This document shows, piece by piece, positions 44,743-51,787 of a stretch of 51,787 nt of DNA. The stretch lies in contig JACRCZ010000108.1 of assembly GCA_016218765.1 (NCBI GenBank), positions 1 through 51,787 on the forward strand. The letters run 5' to 3'. Source of the stretch: Deltaproteobacteria bacterium. Lineage in GTDB: Bacteria; Myxococcota_A; Polyangia; DRWM01; JAAZOP01. The first letter of the stretch is position 1. Each line of letters begins with the position of its first letter. The translations under genes were made by a program, and so were the position numbers. The notes under the pieces are model-generated. The model saw only the letters and a list, made by a program, of their open reading frames with translations. It did no database searches and was not told the DNA's origin.

Positions 44743-44885
44743 TTACTCGCCGACGCCGTACACCTTCATGACCTCGTCGCCGTAGTGGTTGATCACCTTC
44801 ACGGCGATTTTGCCCGTGCGGGGCGGGTCGAAGGGGCGGCTGGTGGTCGCGTACAGGGACGCCCATGCCGCCGTCCTGGGCCCGA
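44743..44885 (-). pseudogene. 3' remnant of a gene, possibly DNA methyltransferase C-terminus
   Basis: On the minus strand a coherent tail is readable: PRTAAWASLYATTSRPFDPP, then RTGKIAVKVINHYGDEVMKV, then YGVGE and TAA (44743-44745). It has no start and its frame lies just downstream of the giant gene's stop. The GKIAVKVINHYGDEVMKV ending is, from memory, like the C-terminus of some site-specific DNA methyltransferases; this needs a search. It would be a fragment left by a deletion or replacement. Confidence 0.45.
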
Positions 44886-47800
44886 TCAGCGCGGGTCCGG
44901 CGCGACGGCCTGCTGGAACTCCGCCTCGTCGGCGTCGGTAACGGCGGCGGAGTGGACGTTGAAGACGGTGTAGAGTGCAGAGACCAGGAACGAGAGCACG
45001 ATCGGCTCCTGTTCGAATCGTTGCATCGCGAGTTGCACGGCCGGATTTTCCAGGTGCAGCACGAGGCTGGGACCGCGGACGGAGGCGACGGTGGAGGGCG
45101 AGCCGCGCACGATGGCCAGGTCCACCGCGTCCCAGGACTGGGGGCCGGCGGCGGCCACGGGAACGCCCATCGCGAGGACCCTGGCTCGCGCCGCATCGTC
45201 GCCGGCGGACTTGCCGCCCCCTGGACGGGCGGCGGCAGACGGCCCCTCGCGCCTTGCGTCGTTCCGCCCGGCGCGATCGGGCGACAAGCCGGCGCCGAGG
45301 AGCGGCACGTACCGCCTCAGCTCTCCCCGCAGCGCGTCCAGGAAACGCAGCTCGATCGAGAACTCGACTCCCGCGCCCGCCGCCGTCGCCTCGCCATGCT
45401 CCAGCTCGCCCGCCTCGGGCCGGACCGGCGACAACACGGGGACGGCGGGAGGGACGGGGGCTTCGGGCTGCGGGCTTTGGGGTTCGGCAGGGGGCGCGGG
45501 GGCAGCCGCGCCCTGGCCCCGGAGGGACTCGGCGGCCCTGCCGTCGAGCAGGGCGCGGTGGTCCTTCGGAGCCGCTTCCGGATCCGAACCGCGGGCTTCA
45601 GCCCGCGGCTGGGGTCTGACGGCGGGGCCCGCCGTTCCGCCGGGCGCGCCCTCCGGACGCCCTGAAGACTGAGAACCGGAAACTGAAGACTGAGAACCGA
45701 TAGCTGAAGACTGCACCACGCCCGGCGGCGCCGCGGGGCGTGGACGGAGCGCTTGCCACTCGGCGGCGGACAGGGCGGATGCCGAAACGCTCTGCGGGAA
45801 GAGCACATCGAGGGTGGAGGACTCGAAGGACCGGACGGCGACGACCAGCGAGCTCAGATCCTCGGGCACGCCGTGCCGTTCGTCCGGGGCGGCGTGCACG
45901 AGACGCCCGGTGCGTCGGGCGAGCGCGGTCAGGTCTTCCAGCGATGCGGTCCGGCCGTCGGCGAGCACAAAGCCGTCGAGCCGGGCCAGGCGGTCGACGA
46001 GCTCGTCCCGCCGCGATGGGGGGGGCGGCGGCGGGGAAGCGCGGAGGTAGTCCAGGAGATGCGTCCAGGCTGCCGCGCGCGACCCGGGCGGCAGCACCGG
46101 CCACCGCTCGGCCAATCGCCGTACGAGGTGGGGCACGAGGCCCGTGCAGAGCGCGGCCAGGCGGTCGAGGTCGGCCTGGCCGACGCCGCCCAGGGCGTCC
46201 GGATCCACGCCCAGCGCGTCGTCATCGACGACCGCACGCAAGGCCGCGGTGCACGGCACGGGAACGGTGAGCAGCCGGCGCTTCTTGGTGCAAACCGTGA
46301 GGTGAAGGGCCGTCGTGCCGTCGTGGGCCGCCGGCAGCCCGACCTCCCCTGTCACCGTGTTCGTGGCGATCGGCTCGCTCACGAGCGTCGTCCCCTCCTC
46401 CAGGCCGACGCGACGCATCGCGGGGAGCGTCTCGAGCGCCTGGACTCGTCTCGCCCGGCGCAGCTCCATCCGCACGTCGTCCAGGCGGACGGGGCCGAGG
46501 ATACGAGGCAGGATCTCGCGGGTCCGTTCGTCGAGCCGCAGGACCGTTCCGCCGTCGGCCGGGGGGTCCGGCCAGGGATCGGGCGCCGTGTCCGGAACGA
46601 ACGGGATGCGCCCGGTCGTCCGGGCCAACGCCGACGCCTCGACCAGCGTCACGGGCCGGTGCTCGATCGACTCCAACAGCGGCGCCCCGGCGAGCACGGC
46701 AGGGACGGGCAACGCGCCGCCCGACGGCGTGCCGCGGTCGGGTCCGGCGAGCCAGTCGTCGAACAGGCGGGCGACGAGCTCGCCGCGCGGGGCGTCCTTG
46801 GGCACGGGCGAGTCCCGGAGCAGGTCGTCGAGGGCCGCGGGGAAGTCCGGCGCGGCGACGGTCAGTCCCCCGGAGACGCTCGACAGCAGCTCCAGCGCCG
46901 CGACGACGTCGGACAGCTCGCGGCCCGCCGCACACGCCAGGAGAGCGCGATAGGCCGCCAGCGCCGACGGCGGGTCGCTCGCCTCCCGCAGCCGGTTCCA
47001 CACCGCCCGGAACGCTTTTCGCGGGAACGGCGACGCGGCCGCCTCGAGCAGGAAGGCCGCGGCAGCGCGACGCCGATCAGGCGGCAACGTCCCGAGCCTG
47101 CGGCAGAGCGCGGCAAGCAGGTCGCGCGAGGCCCGCCGTGCGGCCTCGCCGATCCGCGCCGTCGCCTCGGGATCATCGACGTCGTTCCACAGCGGGTTGG
47201 GCCGGATCGCATCGGCGTTGACCACCCCGCGCAACGGGCCGAAGGGGACGAGGAACGACCTTCTCCCCAGCGGACGCCGCTCGCGCAGGATGCGGACGCG
47301 GAGCTGCGGCGGCCAGCTCCGCACGCCTTCCGGCAGGGACGAGGCGGCTTCCAGCGGCACGGCGAGGGACCCGTCGAAGCCGTCGCCGGAGAGCGGGACG
47401 TTCGCCAGCAGCTCCCCCGGGACCACGACCGGCTCGGGCGTCGCGAACGCGTGCGCCTGTGCCGCCGCCCGCTCCGCCAGCTCGGCGGACCCGTCACGCA
47501 ACGCCTCGGCGCCGAACACGCGCACGAGGAGCTCGCGCGTCGGCGCGTCGAGCACGAGCGTGGGGGATTTGGCCGCGACGCCTTCGGCGACGGGCCCGCT
47601 GCACCAGGCGATCGAGCCGGTGCGCGCACTCTCCGCCTCGATCCCGGCGAGGCTCAGCATGCCGGCCGCGCGGGGCGAGCGCGACTGCGGCACGCCGATC
47701 GCGGGGAACAACGGCAGGAGCGCGGCAGGATGGACACGCGGCGAGGGCGGCGGCGCCGCGCCGTCCGCGGAAGGGGCCGGCGTCCGGAGTCGACCGATCC

Positions 47801-49646
47801 CGAGGGCGGGCAGGAAGCGGTCCGCGGCGCCCCGGCGCTCGTCGCACAGCCGCTTCGCCTCGACCGGCGAGAAGCGGAACGCCTCCAGCAGGTGGCGGCC
47901 GAGGCCCGGGACGAGGGCGGCGTAGAGCCAGCCCCGGATGGCTCCCGGTCCGGGGGAGGCCCCGGAGAACTCCACTCCCCGCAGGGATCTGGCGCAGGCC
48001 CGGCACAGCGGCTCGAGCTGTTCGGCGGCGGCGAGGACCGCGTCCGCCAGCGCCTCGTCGTTGGTGGCGTCGTCGTAGTCCCGGTTGGGAGCGAACTCGC
48101 CGGCAACGACGATCGCGATGCCGCGCAGGACCTGCGAGGTGCGCTCGCCCAGGAGACAGCCCGACGACACCACGCGCAGGGTGGCGGACCAATCCGGGTA
48201 CGGTTGGAGGGCGACCTCGCCCTCCACGGCCTTCGCCGTGACGCCGCCCCCGAGGGTCCGCTGCGGCAGGGCGAACGGGCGACGGAACCGCAGCGACGCG
48301 TCGGGGAGCACGGCCGGGGCGCGGCGCTCGAGGAACCTGGCGCGGAGCTTCGCCTGCCGCTCGAGGTGGTGGAGCCAGCGCGTGGCGTCGTTGAGCTTGA
48401 CGCCGAGCACGCGGGTGAGGAAGGGGTGGAGGTCGTCGTCGGGCAGGAGCAGCACGGCCCGGCCGTCGTCGAAACGCGTGGCGCACGGCTCGCGCGCGTA
48501 CTCGCACTCCGCGTAGCGCTTCGCCTCCTCGATGATCCTGGCCAGCGGGACGAACTCGCCGTGGGCGGCCGCGAAGAGCGGCGCGCGGAGCAGCTTCGCC
48601 GGCAGACCGTCCACGGGGGCGCCCCGCTGCGCGTGCTCGCGAAAAACACCGGCGCAGCGCTCGGCTGCGGAGCGCAAGAGGCCCCGCGCCCACGTCGTGG
48701 TGGCCTCGTCCCAGCCGTCGCCCCAGCGGTCGCAGAGGAGTGCGAGCACCCCGTCGCAGGCGCGGGACGCGGCGTCGACGGCCTCCTGGTGGACTTCGTC
48801 GCGCACGATGTCCTGCTGGGAGACGTCCTTGCGCAGGCGCGCGCAGTCGATGACGCAGATGAAGCCCGGCGGCAGCTCGATCTCCTCGTGCTCCGCCACC
48901 AGCACGCCGTTGGTCACCAGGAGGATTCGCGCGCGCTCCTCGGCTCGCGGCCGCAGCCGGACGAACCCGCGCACGTCGCCGGCGTCGACCTCCGCGAACA
49001 GCCCGCCCGCCTCCGCGAGGTCCTGCTCGCGGCCGACCGCCAAGGGCCGCCCTTCGAGCCGGACGTCGCAGCGGGCGTACCGGCATCCGGCCCGCAGGAA
49101 CGTCTCCTCGGCCAGCCGATCGTTGAGGTTGCGGAAGAAGCGCACGGCCAGGCCCGGGCGGAACCGGTCCTTGACGCGGATCACGGTGCCGCGCGGGACC
49201 TCGTCCGGGGCGCCGATGCGGTCCGGACGCCTGGGGCGCAGCTCGAGCGAGGCACCGGTCTCGCCGTCGCCGCTCGCGATGCGGACGTGGCGGGGATGGA
49301 GCGCCATCGCGGCGTTGAGGCCGAGGGCGAGCTGGCGGCGGGCGCGCAGGTCGTCGGTGTCGGCGGGGGAGAACATCGAGGCGTAGATGTGCTCGAAGTC
49401 TGCGGCGGTGAAGGGGCGCCCGTCGCAGCGCAGCTCCATGTCGTCGGCATCGATGGCGAAGTCGATGCGGGTCGCGCCCTTGAGCACGGCGGCCTCGACG
49501 AGCAGCAGGACGTAGCGGCGCGGGTCGGGAAGCTGGAACTGGCGCAGCTTCTCGCGGGCCTTGTCGCGGTCGAGCGTGAAGGCGCCGTCGGAGTCCTGGC
49601 GGCCTTCGGCGCGCAGCGCGTCGATCAGGCGGTCCGCCGCCGGCAT
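44886..49646 (-). CDS. Giant hypothetical protein with degenerate GHKL (HSP90-like) N-terminus
   Basis: A 1586-residue protein. The start at 49646 follows GGAGG and overlaps the HSP90-like gene by 22 bp; the frame stays open upstream only as a shadow of that gene. Residues about 45-115 align by pattern with the neighbour's ATP-binding domain: RYVLLLVEAAVLKGATRIDF against FFRELVQNSVDAGSREVEI, then a lost DxGxG (RCDGRPF) and RRQLALGLNAAMAL in place of KIGKFGIGFVSVF. The E/N/D nucleotide residues are replaced, so it is probably a pseudo-ATPase. Much of the rest is alpha-helical and Ala/Leu/Arg-rich without known domains. A simple repeat is inserted in frame near residue 1320. The C-terminus (LVLHLENPAVQLAMQRFEQE) looks intact. 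Confidence 0.8.
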   Translation of the reverse strand: MPAADRLIDALRAEGRQDSDGAFTLDRDKAREKLRQFQLPDPRRYVLLLVEAAVLKGATRIDFAIDADDMELRCDGRPFTAADFEHIYASMFSPADTDDLRARRQLALGLNAAMALHPRHVRIASGDGETGASLELRPRRPDRIGAPDEVPRGTVIRVKDRFRPGLAVRFFRNLNDRLAEETFLRAGCRYARCDVRLEGRPLAVGREQDLAEAGGLFAEVDAGDVRGFVRLRPRAEERARILLVTNGVLVAEHEEIELPPGFICVIDCARLRKDVSQQDIVRDEVHQEAVDAASRACDGVLALLCDRWGDGWDEATTTWARGLLRSAAERCAGVFREHAQRGAPVDGLPAKLLRAPLFAAAHGEFVPLARIIEEAKRYAECEYAREPCATRFDDGRAVLLLPDDDLHPFLTRVLGVKLNDATRWLHHLERQAKLRARFLERRAPAVLPDASLRFRRPFALPQRTLGGGVTAKAVEGEVALQPYPDWSATLRVVSSGCLLGERTSQVLRGIAIVVAGEFAPNRDYDDATNDEALADAVLAAAEQLEPLCRACARSLRGVEFSGASPGPGAIRGWLYAALVPGLGRHLLEAFRFSPVEAKRLCDERRGAADRFLPALGIGRLRTPAPSADGAAPPPSPRVHPAALLPLFPAIGVPQSRSPRAAGMLSLAGIEAESARTGSIAWCSGPVAEGVAAKSPTLVLDAPTRELLVRVFGAEALRDGSAELAERAAAQAHAFATPEPVVVPGELLANVPLSGDGFDGSLAVPLEAASSLPEGVRSWPPQLRVRILRERRPLGRRSFLVPFGPLRGVVNADAIRPNPLWNDVDDPEATARIGEAARRASRDLLAALCRRLGTLPPDRRRAAAAFLLEAAASPFPRKAFRAVWNRLREASDPPSALAAYRALLACAAGRELSDVVAALELLSSVSGGLTVAAPDFPAALDDLLRDSPVPKDAPRGELVARLFDDWLAGPDRGTPSGGALPVPAVLAGAPLLESIEHRPVTLVEASALARTTGRIPFVPDTAPDPWPDPPADGGTVLRLDERTREILPRILGPVRLDDVRMELRRARRVQALETLPAMRRVGLEEGTTLVSEPIATNTVTGEVGLPAAHDGTTALHLTVCTKKRRLLTVPVPCTAALRAVVDDDALGVDPDALGGVGQADLDRLAALCTGLVPHLVRRLAERWPVLPPGSRAAAWTHLLDYLRASPPPPPPSRRDELVDRLARLDGFVLADGRTASLEDLTALARRTGRLVHAAPDERHGVPEDLSSLVVAVRSFESSTLDVLFPQSVSASALSAAEWQALRPRPAAPPGVVQSSAIGSQSSVSGSQSSGRPEGAPGGTAGPAVRPQPRAEARGSDPEAAPKDHRALLDGRAAESLRGQGAAAPAPPAEPQSPQPEAPVPPAVPVLSPVRPEAGELEHGEATAAGAGVEFSIELRFLDALRGELRRYVPLLGAGLSPDRAGRNDARREGPSAAARPGGGKSAGDDAARARVLAMGVPVAAAGPQSWDAVDLAIVRGSPSTVASVRGPSLVLHLENPAVQLAMQRFEQEPIVLSFLVSALYTVFNVHSAAVTDADEAEFQQAVAPDPR
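45662..45713. repeat. Short repeat CTGAAGACTGAGAACC inside the giant gene
   Basis: Three degenerate copies of ACTGAAGACTGAGAACCG in 52 bp, translated in frame on the minus strand as SSAIGSQSSVSGSQSSG within a Pro/Ala-rich linker. Such words are usually intergenic repeats, so this is a likely repeat insertion tolerated in a linker. Confidence 0.8.
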
Positions 49647-51265
49647 CGCGCCTCCATGGCCCGCAACACCAGCTCCGCGTCCAGCTCGACGTTCAGCCGG
49701 TGGTCCAGGAAGAACAGCTTCAAACCCAGGTAGGCCGCCAGCTCGGCCTCGCGCGGGGCGAGCACGAGGAGCCGGGCCACGGCGGGATGGGCGGCGTTGA
49801 GCACCAGGGCGCGCTTGCGGGAGAAGACCGAGGCGCCGAGCTTGCGCGCGTCGTCCAGCGGCGTGGTCTCGCCGAAGGAGCGCTGCGTGACGGCGACGCG
49901 ATCGGCGATCCGGGAGGCGGGGGTGTCGAAGCGTGCGAGGTGGACGCCGGAGAGCTTCGCCTTGCCGGCCCGCAGCAGGTCCGCCGTCGCGCGGCACAGC
50001 GCGGCGGCTCCCGCCGGGATCCGGCCGTCTTCCAGCGGCTGCGGCCGGCACAGCCGCTCGTCCGCGCCCTCCGGGATCAGACCGAAGAGGTTCGCGAGCG
50101 CCGCTGCCGCCGGTCCGCCCGCGGCCGCGTGCAGCACGAGGCTGCCGCCGCGGGCCAGCGCCTCGCCCACCGCGGAGCCCGGCACGGAACGCTCGAGGCG
50201 GCCGCGTCGCGCGGCCTCGCGGACGGCGCCGAGGGTCACCGGCGTTCCCGCCAGATCGCGGAAGACCCGGCGGGCGGCCGAGGCGGCGAGGCATCGGGGG
50301 CGGCGTTCCAGCCGGCGCGTGGCGAGGAGGTACAACCGCCCCGCGGCCTCGGACTCCGGGTCCCGCGCCACCTCCTCCTCCAGCCGCTCGAACAGCCGTG
50401 CCGGCAGCTCGCGCTCGACGAGCCTTTGCACGATGCCGATCGCCTTGTCGAAGTTCCGATCGCGCACGACGTTGTCGCGCGTCAGCGTGTGCTCGAGGTA
50501 GCGCGAGCTGAGCTTGAAGGCCACGCCCGGGAAGAGCCCGGAGGGTTCCTCGAGGAGCGTCAGGCCCTTGTTGTAGTAGCCGGAGAAGCGGGCGCCATCG
50601 ATCGTGTAGCCCGCGACGACCTCCGTGTCGGCCTCGACGTGGCGCACGGTCACGGGCAGGTCGAGATCGAGGGGCTCGTTGATGCGCTTGCCGTCGAAGC
50701 GCACCTCGGCCGGCAGGTGGCGGCACCAGTAGGCGACCACCTCGCGCGCCCGCTCGCGGAGCTTTTCGAACTCGTCCCGCGAGGCCGACTTGATGAGGCG
50801 GACCTTGGTCCCTTCGACGGGCTCGTCGCGTGCGATGCGGGTGAAGGTCCTGTCCTTGCGGAACAGGACGCGCCAGTTCTCGCCGCCGCGCGAGGTATCG
50901 ACGCAAACGGCGTCGGGCTCGAGTGCGAAGACGGAGACGAAGCCGATGCCGAACTTGCCGATCTTGGTGAGGTCGCCTTCCTTGCTCGAGCTGAAGAGGC
51001 GCGTGAGCTGCGTATCGATGATCGCGCGGTCCATCCCCTCGCCCCAGTCATCGACGTGCACGACCATCGCGCCCTCGCCGCCGCCCCGCGGCGGCTCGTA
51101 TTCGAACCGGATCTCGACCTCGCGGCTGCCCGCGTCGACGGAGTTCTGGACGAGCTCGCGGAAGAACGAGAGCGGGTCGGCGAACTGGTGGACGAGGGTC
51201 TCCAGGGCGTCGCCGGCGTCGGGGGCGAGCGGGGCGGAGGGGGGCTTCAGGGACGCGCGGGCCAT
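49625..51265 (-). CDS. HSP90-like GHKL ATPase
   Basis: A 546-residue protein; GGGGAG precedes the ATG at 51265. The Bergerat ATP-binding fold is complete: N box FFRELVQNSVDA (E37, N41, D44), G1 box VDDWGEGMD (D73, G75, G77) and G2 box KIGKFGIGFVSVF (G103, G106, G108). It is closest in pattern to HtpG/HSP90 but shorter, and the middle and C-terminal regions (RYLEHTLTRDNVVRDRNFDK and beyond) do not look like the HtpG dimerisation domain. It sits 14 bp after the FliO-like gene and overlaps the giant partner. It probably works with that partner as an ATP-driven remodelling pair; the client is unknown. Confidence 0.9.
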   Translation of the reverse strand: MARASLKPPSAPLAPDAGDALETLVHQFADPLSFFRELVQNSVDAGSREVEIRFEYEPPRGGGEGAMVVHVDDWGEGMDRAIIDTQLTRLFSSSKEGDLTKIGKFGIGFVSVFALEPDAVCVDTSRGGENWRVLFRKDRTFTRIARDEPVEGTKVRLIKSASRDEFEKLRERAREVVAYWCRHLPAEVRFDGKRINEPLDLDLPVTVRHVEADTEVVAGYTIDGARFSGYYNKGLTLLEEPSGLFPGVAFKLSSRYLEHTLTRDNVVRDRNFDKAIGIVQRLVERELPARLFERLEEEVARDPESEAAGRLYLLATRRLERRPRCLAASAARRVFRDLAGTPVTLGAVREAARRGRLERSVPGSAVGEALARGGSLVLHAAAGGPAAAALANLFGLIPEGADERLCRPQPLEDGRIPAGAAALCRATADLLRAGKAKLSGVHLARFDTPASRIADRVAVTQRSFGETTPLDDARKLGASVFSRKRALVLNAAHPAVARLLVLAPREAELAAYLGLKLFFLDHRLNVELDAELVLRAMEARCRRRTA

Positions 51266-51278
51266 GGGCTCCCCGCCA

Positions 51279-51686
51279 TCACGACGGCGTCGTGCCGTCC
51301 GGGCCGCCGGGCCTGCGGCCGGCGACCGCACGGAGGGCGTCCAGGAACGAGCGCCGCTCGGACGCCGGCGGCGCCGGGAGCTGCTCGCGCCCGAACTCGG
51401 CCAGGACGCGGACGTCGTGATCGGTCGAGCCGATGAGGAGGAGTTTTTCGCCGGCCTCGACCAGGTACAGCGTGCGGCGCGGCTCGAGCGGCACGCGCTC
51501 GACGACGCGGATCCGGCCGCCGGGCGAGGCCTGCGGCCCGTACATGCGGCGCATCAGCCAGCGTGCGGCGAGCCAGGCGGCGAGGATGACGGCCAGGAAG
51601 ACGAGGAGGGTGACCAGGAGATCCAGGAACGGGTACGGCTCGGCGGGGAGAGAGGGGGGAGAGGGGGAGGGAGGGGAGGGCTGCAC
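51279..51686 (-). CDS. FliO-like small membrane protein
   Basis: A 135-residue protein from a GTG at 51686; no ribosome site is seen and the next Met lies after the membrane segment. Low-complexity Pro/Ser residues precede one membrane helix (about 22-45, LVTLLVFLAVILAAWLAARW), then a small beta domain GGRIRVVERVPLEPRRTLYL with LLLIGSTDHDVRVL, the pattern of FliO (PF04347), the flagellar export-gate assembly factor. No other flagellar gene is visible, though the window ends nearby. The first residues are uncertain. Confidence 0.7.
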   Translation of the reverse strand: MQPSPPSPSPPSLPAEPYPFLDLLVTLLVFLAVILAAWLAARWLMRRMYGPQASPGGRIRVVERVPLEPRRTLYLVEAGEKLLLIGSTDHDVRVLAEFGREQLPAPPASERRSFLDALRAVAGRRPGGPDGTTPS

Positions 51687-51721
51687 GGGGGGAGCAAAGC
51701 AGAACGGGGAAGGGAGAACAA

Positions 51722-51787
51722 GGGAAGGGGAACGGGGGAATGGGAACGGGGGAATGGGAACGGGGGAATGGGAACGGGGGAATGGGA
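51722..51787. repeat. Tandem repeat GGGGGAATGGGAAC at the window edge
   Basis: Four or so units of 15 bp (AACGGGGGAATGGGA) run off the end of the window. They are related to the array at 37611-37728. Confidence 0.9.

Noticed and set aside
49647..50906. Upstream extension of the giant gene to 50906
   Set aside because: The extra residues are a frame-shifted shadow of the HSP90-like gene. The ATG at 49646 has a GGAGG site and begins sensible protein.
51279..51686. Flagellar export operon
   Set aside because: Only a FliO-like gene is present; FliP/Q/R or FliM/N are not seen, and the downstream genes are unrelated.

Overview
The window is about 51.8 kb of very GC-rich bacterial DNA, by eye roughly 70% GC with strongly G/C-biased third codon positions. 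Many predicted lipoproteins, an FHA-GAF-sigma54 activator, HEAT and TPR lipoproteins, a group-X-type phosphofructokinase and intergenic DNA full of short degenerate repeats suggest a Myxococcota-like (former deltaproteobacterial) organism, probably an uncultured genome. There is no rRNA, no CRISPR array, no integrase and no recognisable insertion sequence. One tRNA (Cys) is present.

Layout. 1-171: tandem repeat. 172-2358: zinc-metallopeptidase-like lipoprotein. 2464-3624: AAA/DUF4143 ATPase, then a frameshifted Cys-rich remnant. 4102-7325: translationally coupled TPR lipoprotein and CHASE4-like/GGDEF/degenerate-EAL protein. 7421-13340: two-gene unit of a large HEAT-like lipoprotein and an FHA-sigma54 activator, behind a TTGACA promoter. 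13534-15014: thiC and tRNA-Cys. 15034-17718: small lipoprotein and, divergently, an acyl-CoA dehydrogenase with a palindromic operator. 17846-19553: grpE and a dnaJ/cbpA-like gene. 19564-21638: TetR and LuxR regulators. 21674-24848: CapA-like lipoprotein and a GH13 glucan enzyme. 24748-28269 (minus): phosphofructokinase and POT transporter, the transporter overlapping the GH13 gene tail to tail. 28374-29204: unknown gene. 29350-29429: an AT-rich 80-bp near-perfect palindrome. 29530-30422: DUF6922/AbiEii toxin-antitoxin-like pair. 30560-31537: MaoC hydratase. 31577-34461: coupled M16 peptidase pair. 34621-36720: DUF4139 lipoprotein. 36793-37572: PhzF. 37731-43888 (minus): beta-barrel, lipoprotein, radical SAM protein, ftsA, ftsZ. 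44322-44660: small unknown gene. 44886-51686 (minus): FliO-like membrane protein, HSP90-like GHKL ATPase and a 1586-residue partner.

Three observations stand out. (1) ftsZ has an in-frame TGA, but the same frame continues for 42 codons and ends in the canonical FtsZ C-terminal peptide (DIPTYLRKQ), directly before an intergenic repeat array. This is a nonsense mutation, a sequence error or programmed readthrough. (2) The HSP90-like ATPase overlaps by 22 bp a giant gene whose N-terminus looks like a degenerate copy of the same GHKL fold without its nucleotide-binding residues. (3) A beta-barrel protein, a Cys-containing lipoprotein and a radical SAM protein are joined by 1-bp and 4-bp overlaps and sit where ftsQ/ddl would normally precede ftsAZ.

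Gene starts: most genes have a clear GGAGG-type ribosome site. Three (the AAA ATPase, capA and the DUF6922 gene) have none, but have a sigma70-like promoter whose -10 box lies about 6-10 nt from the start codon, which predicts leaderless mRNAs. All functional calls rest on motif recognition by eye; no database search was possible.
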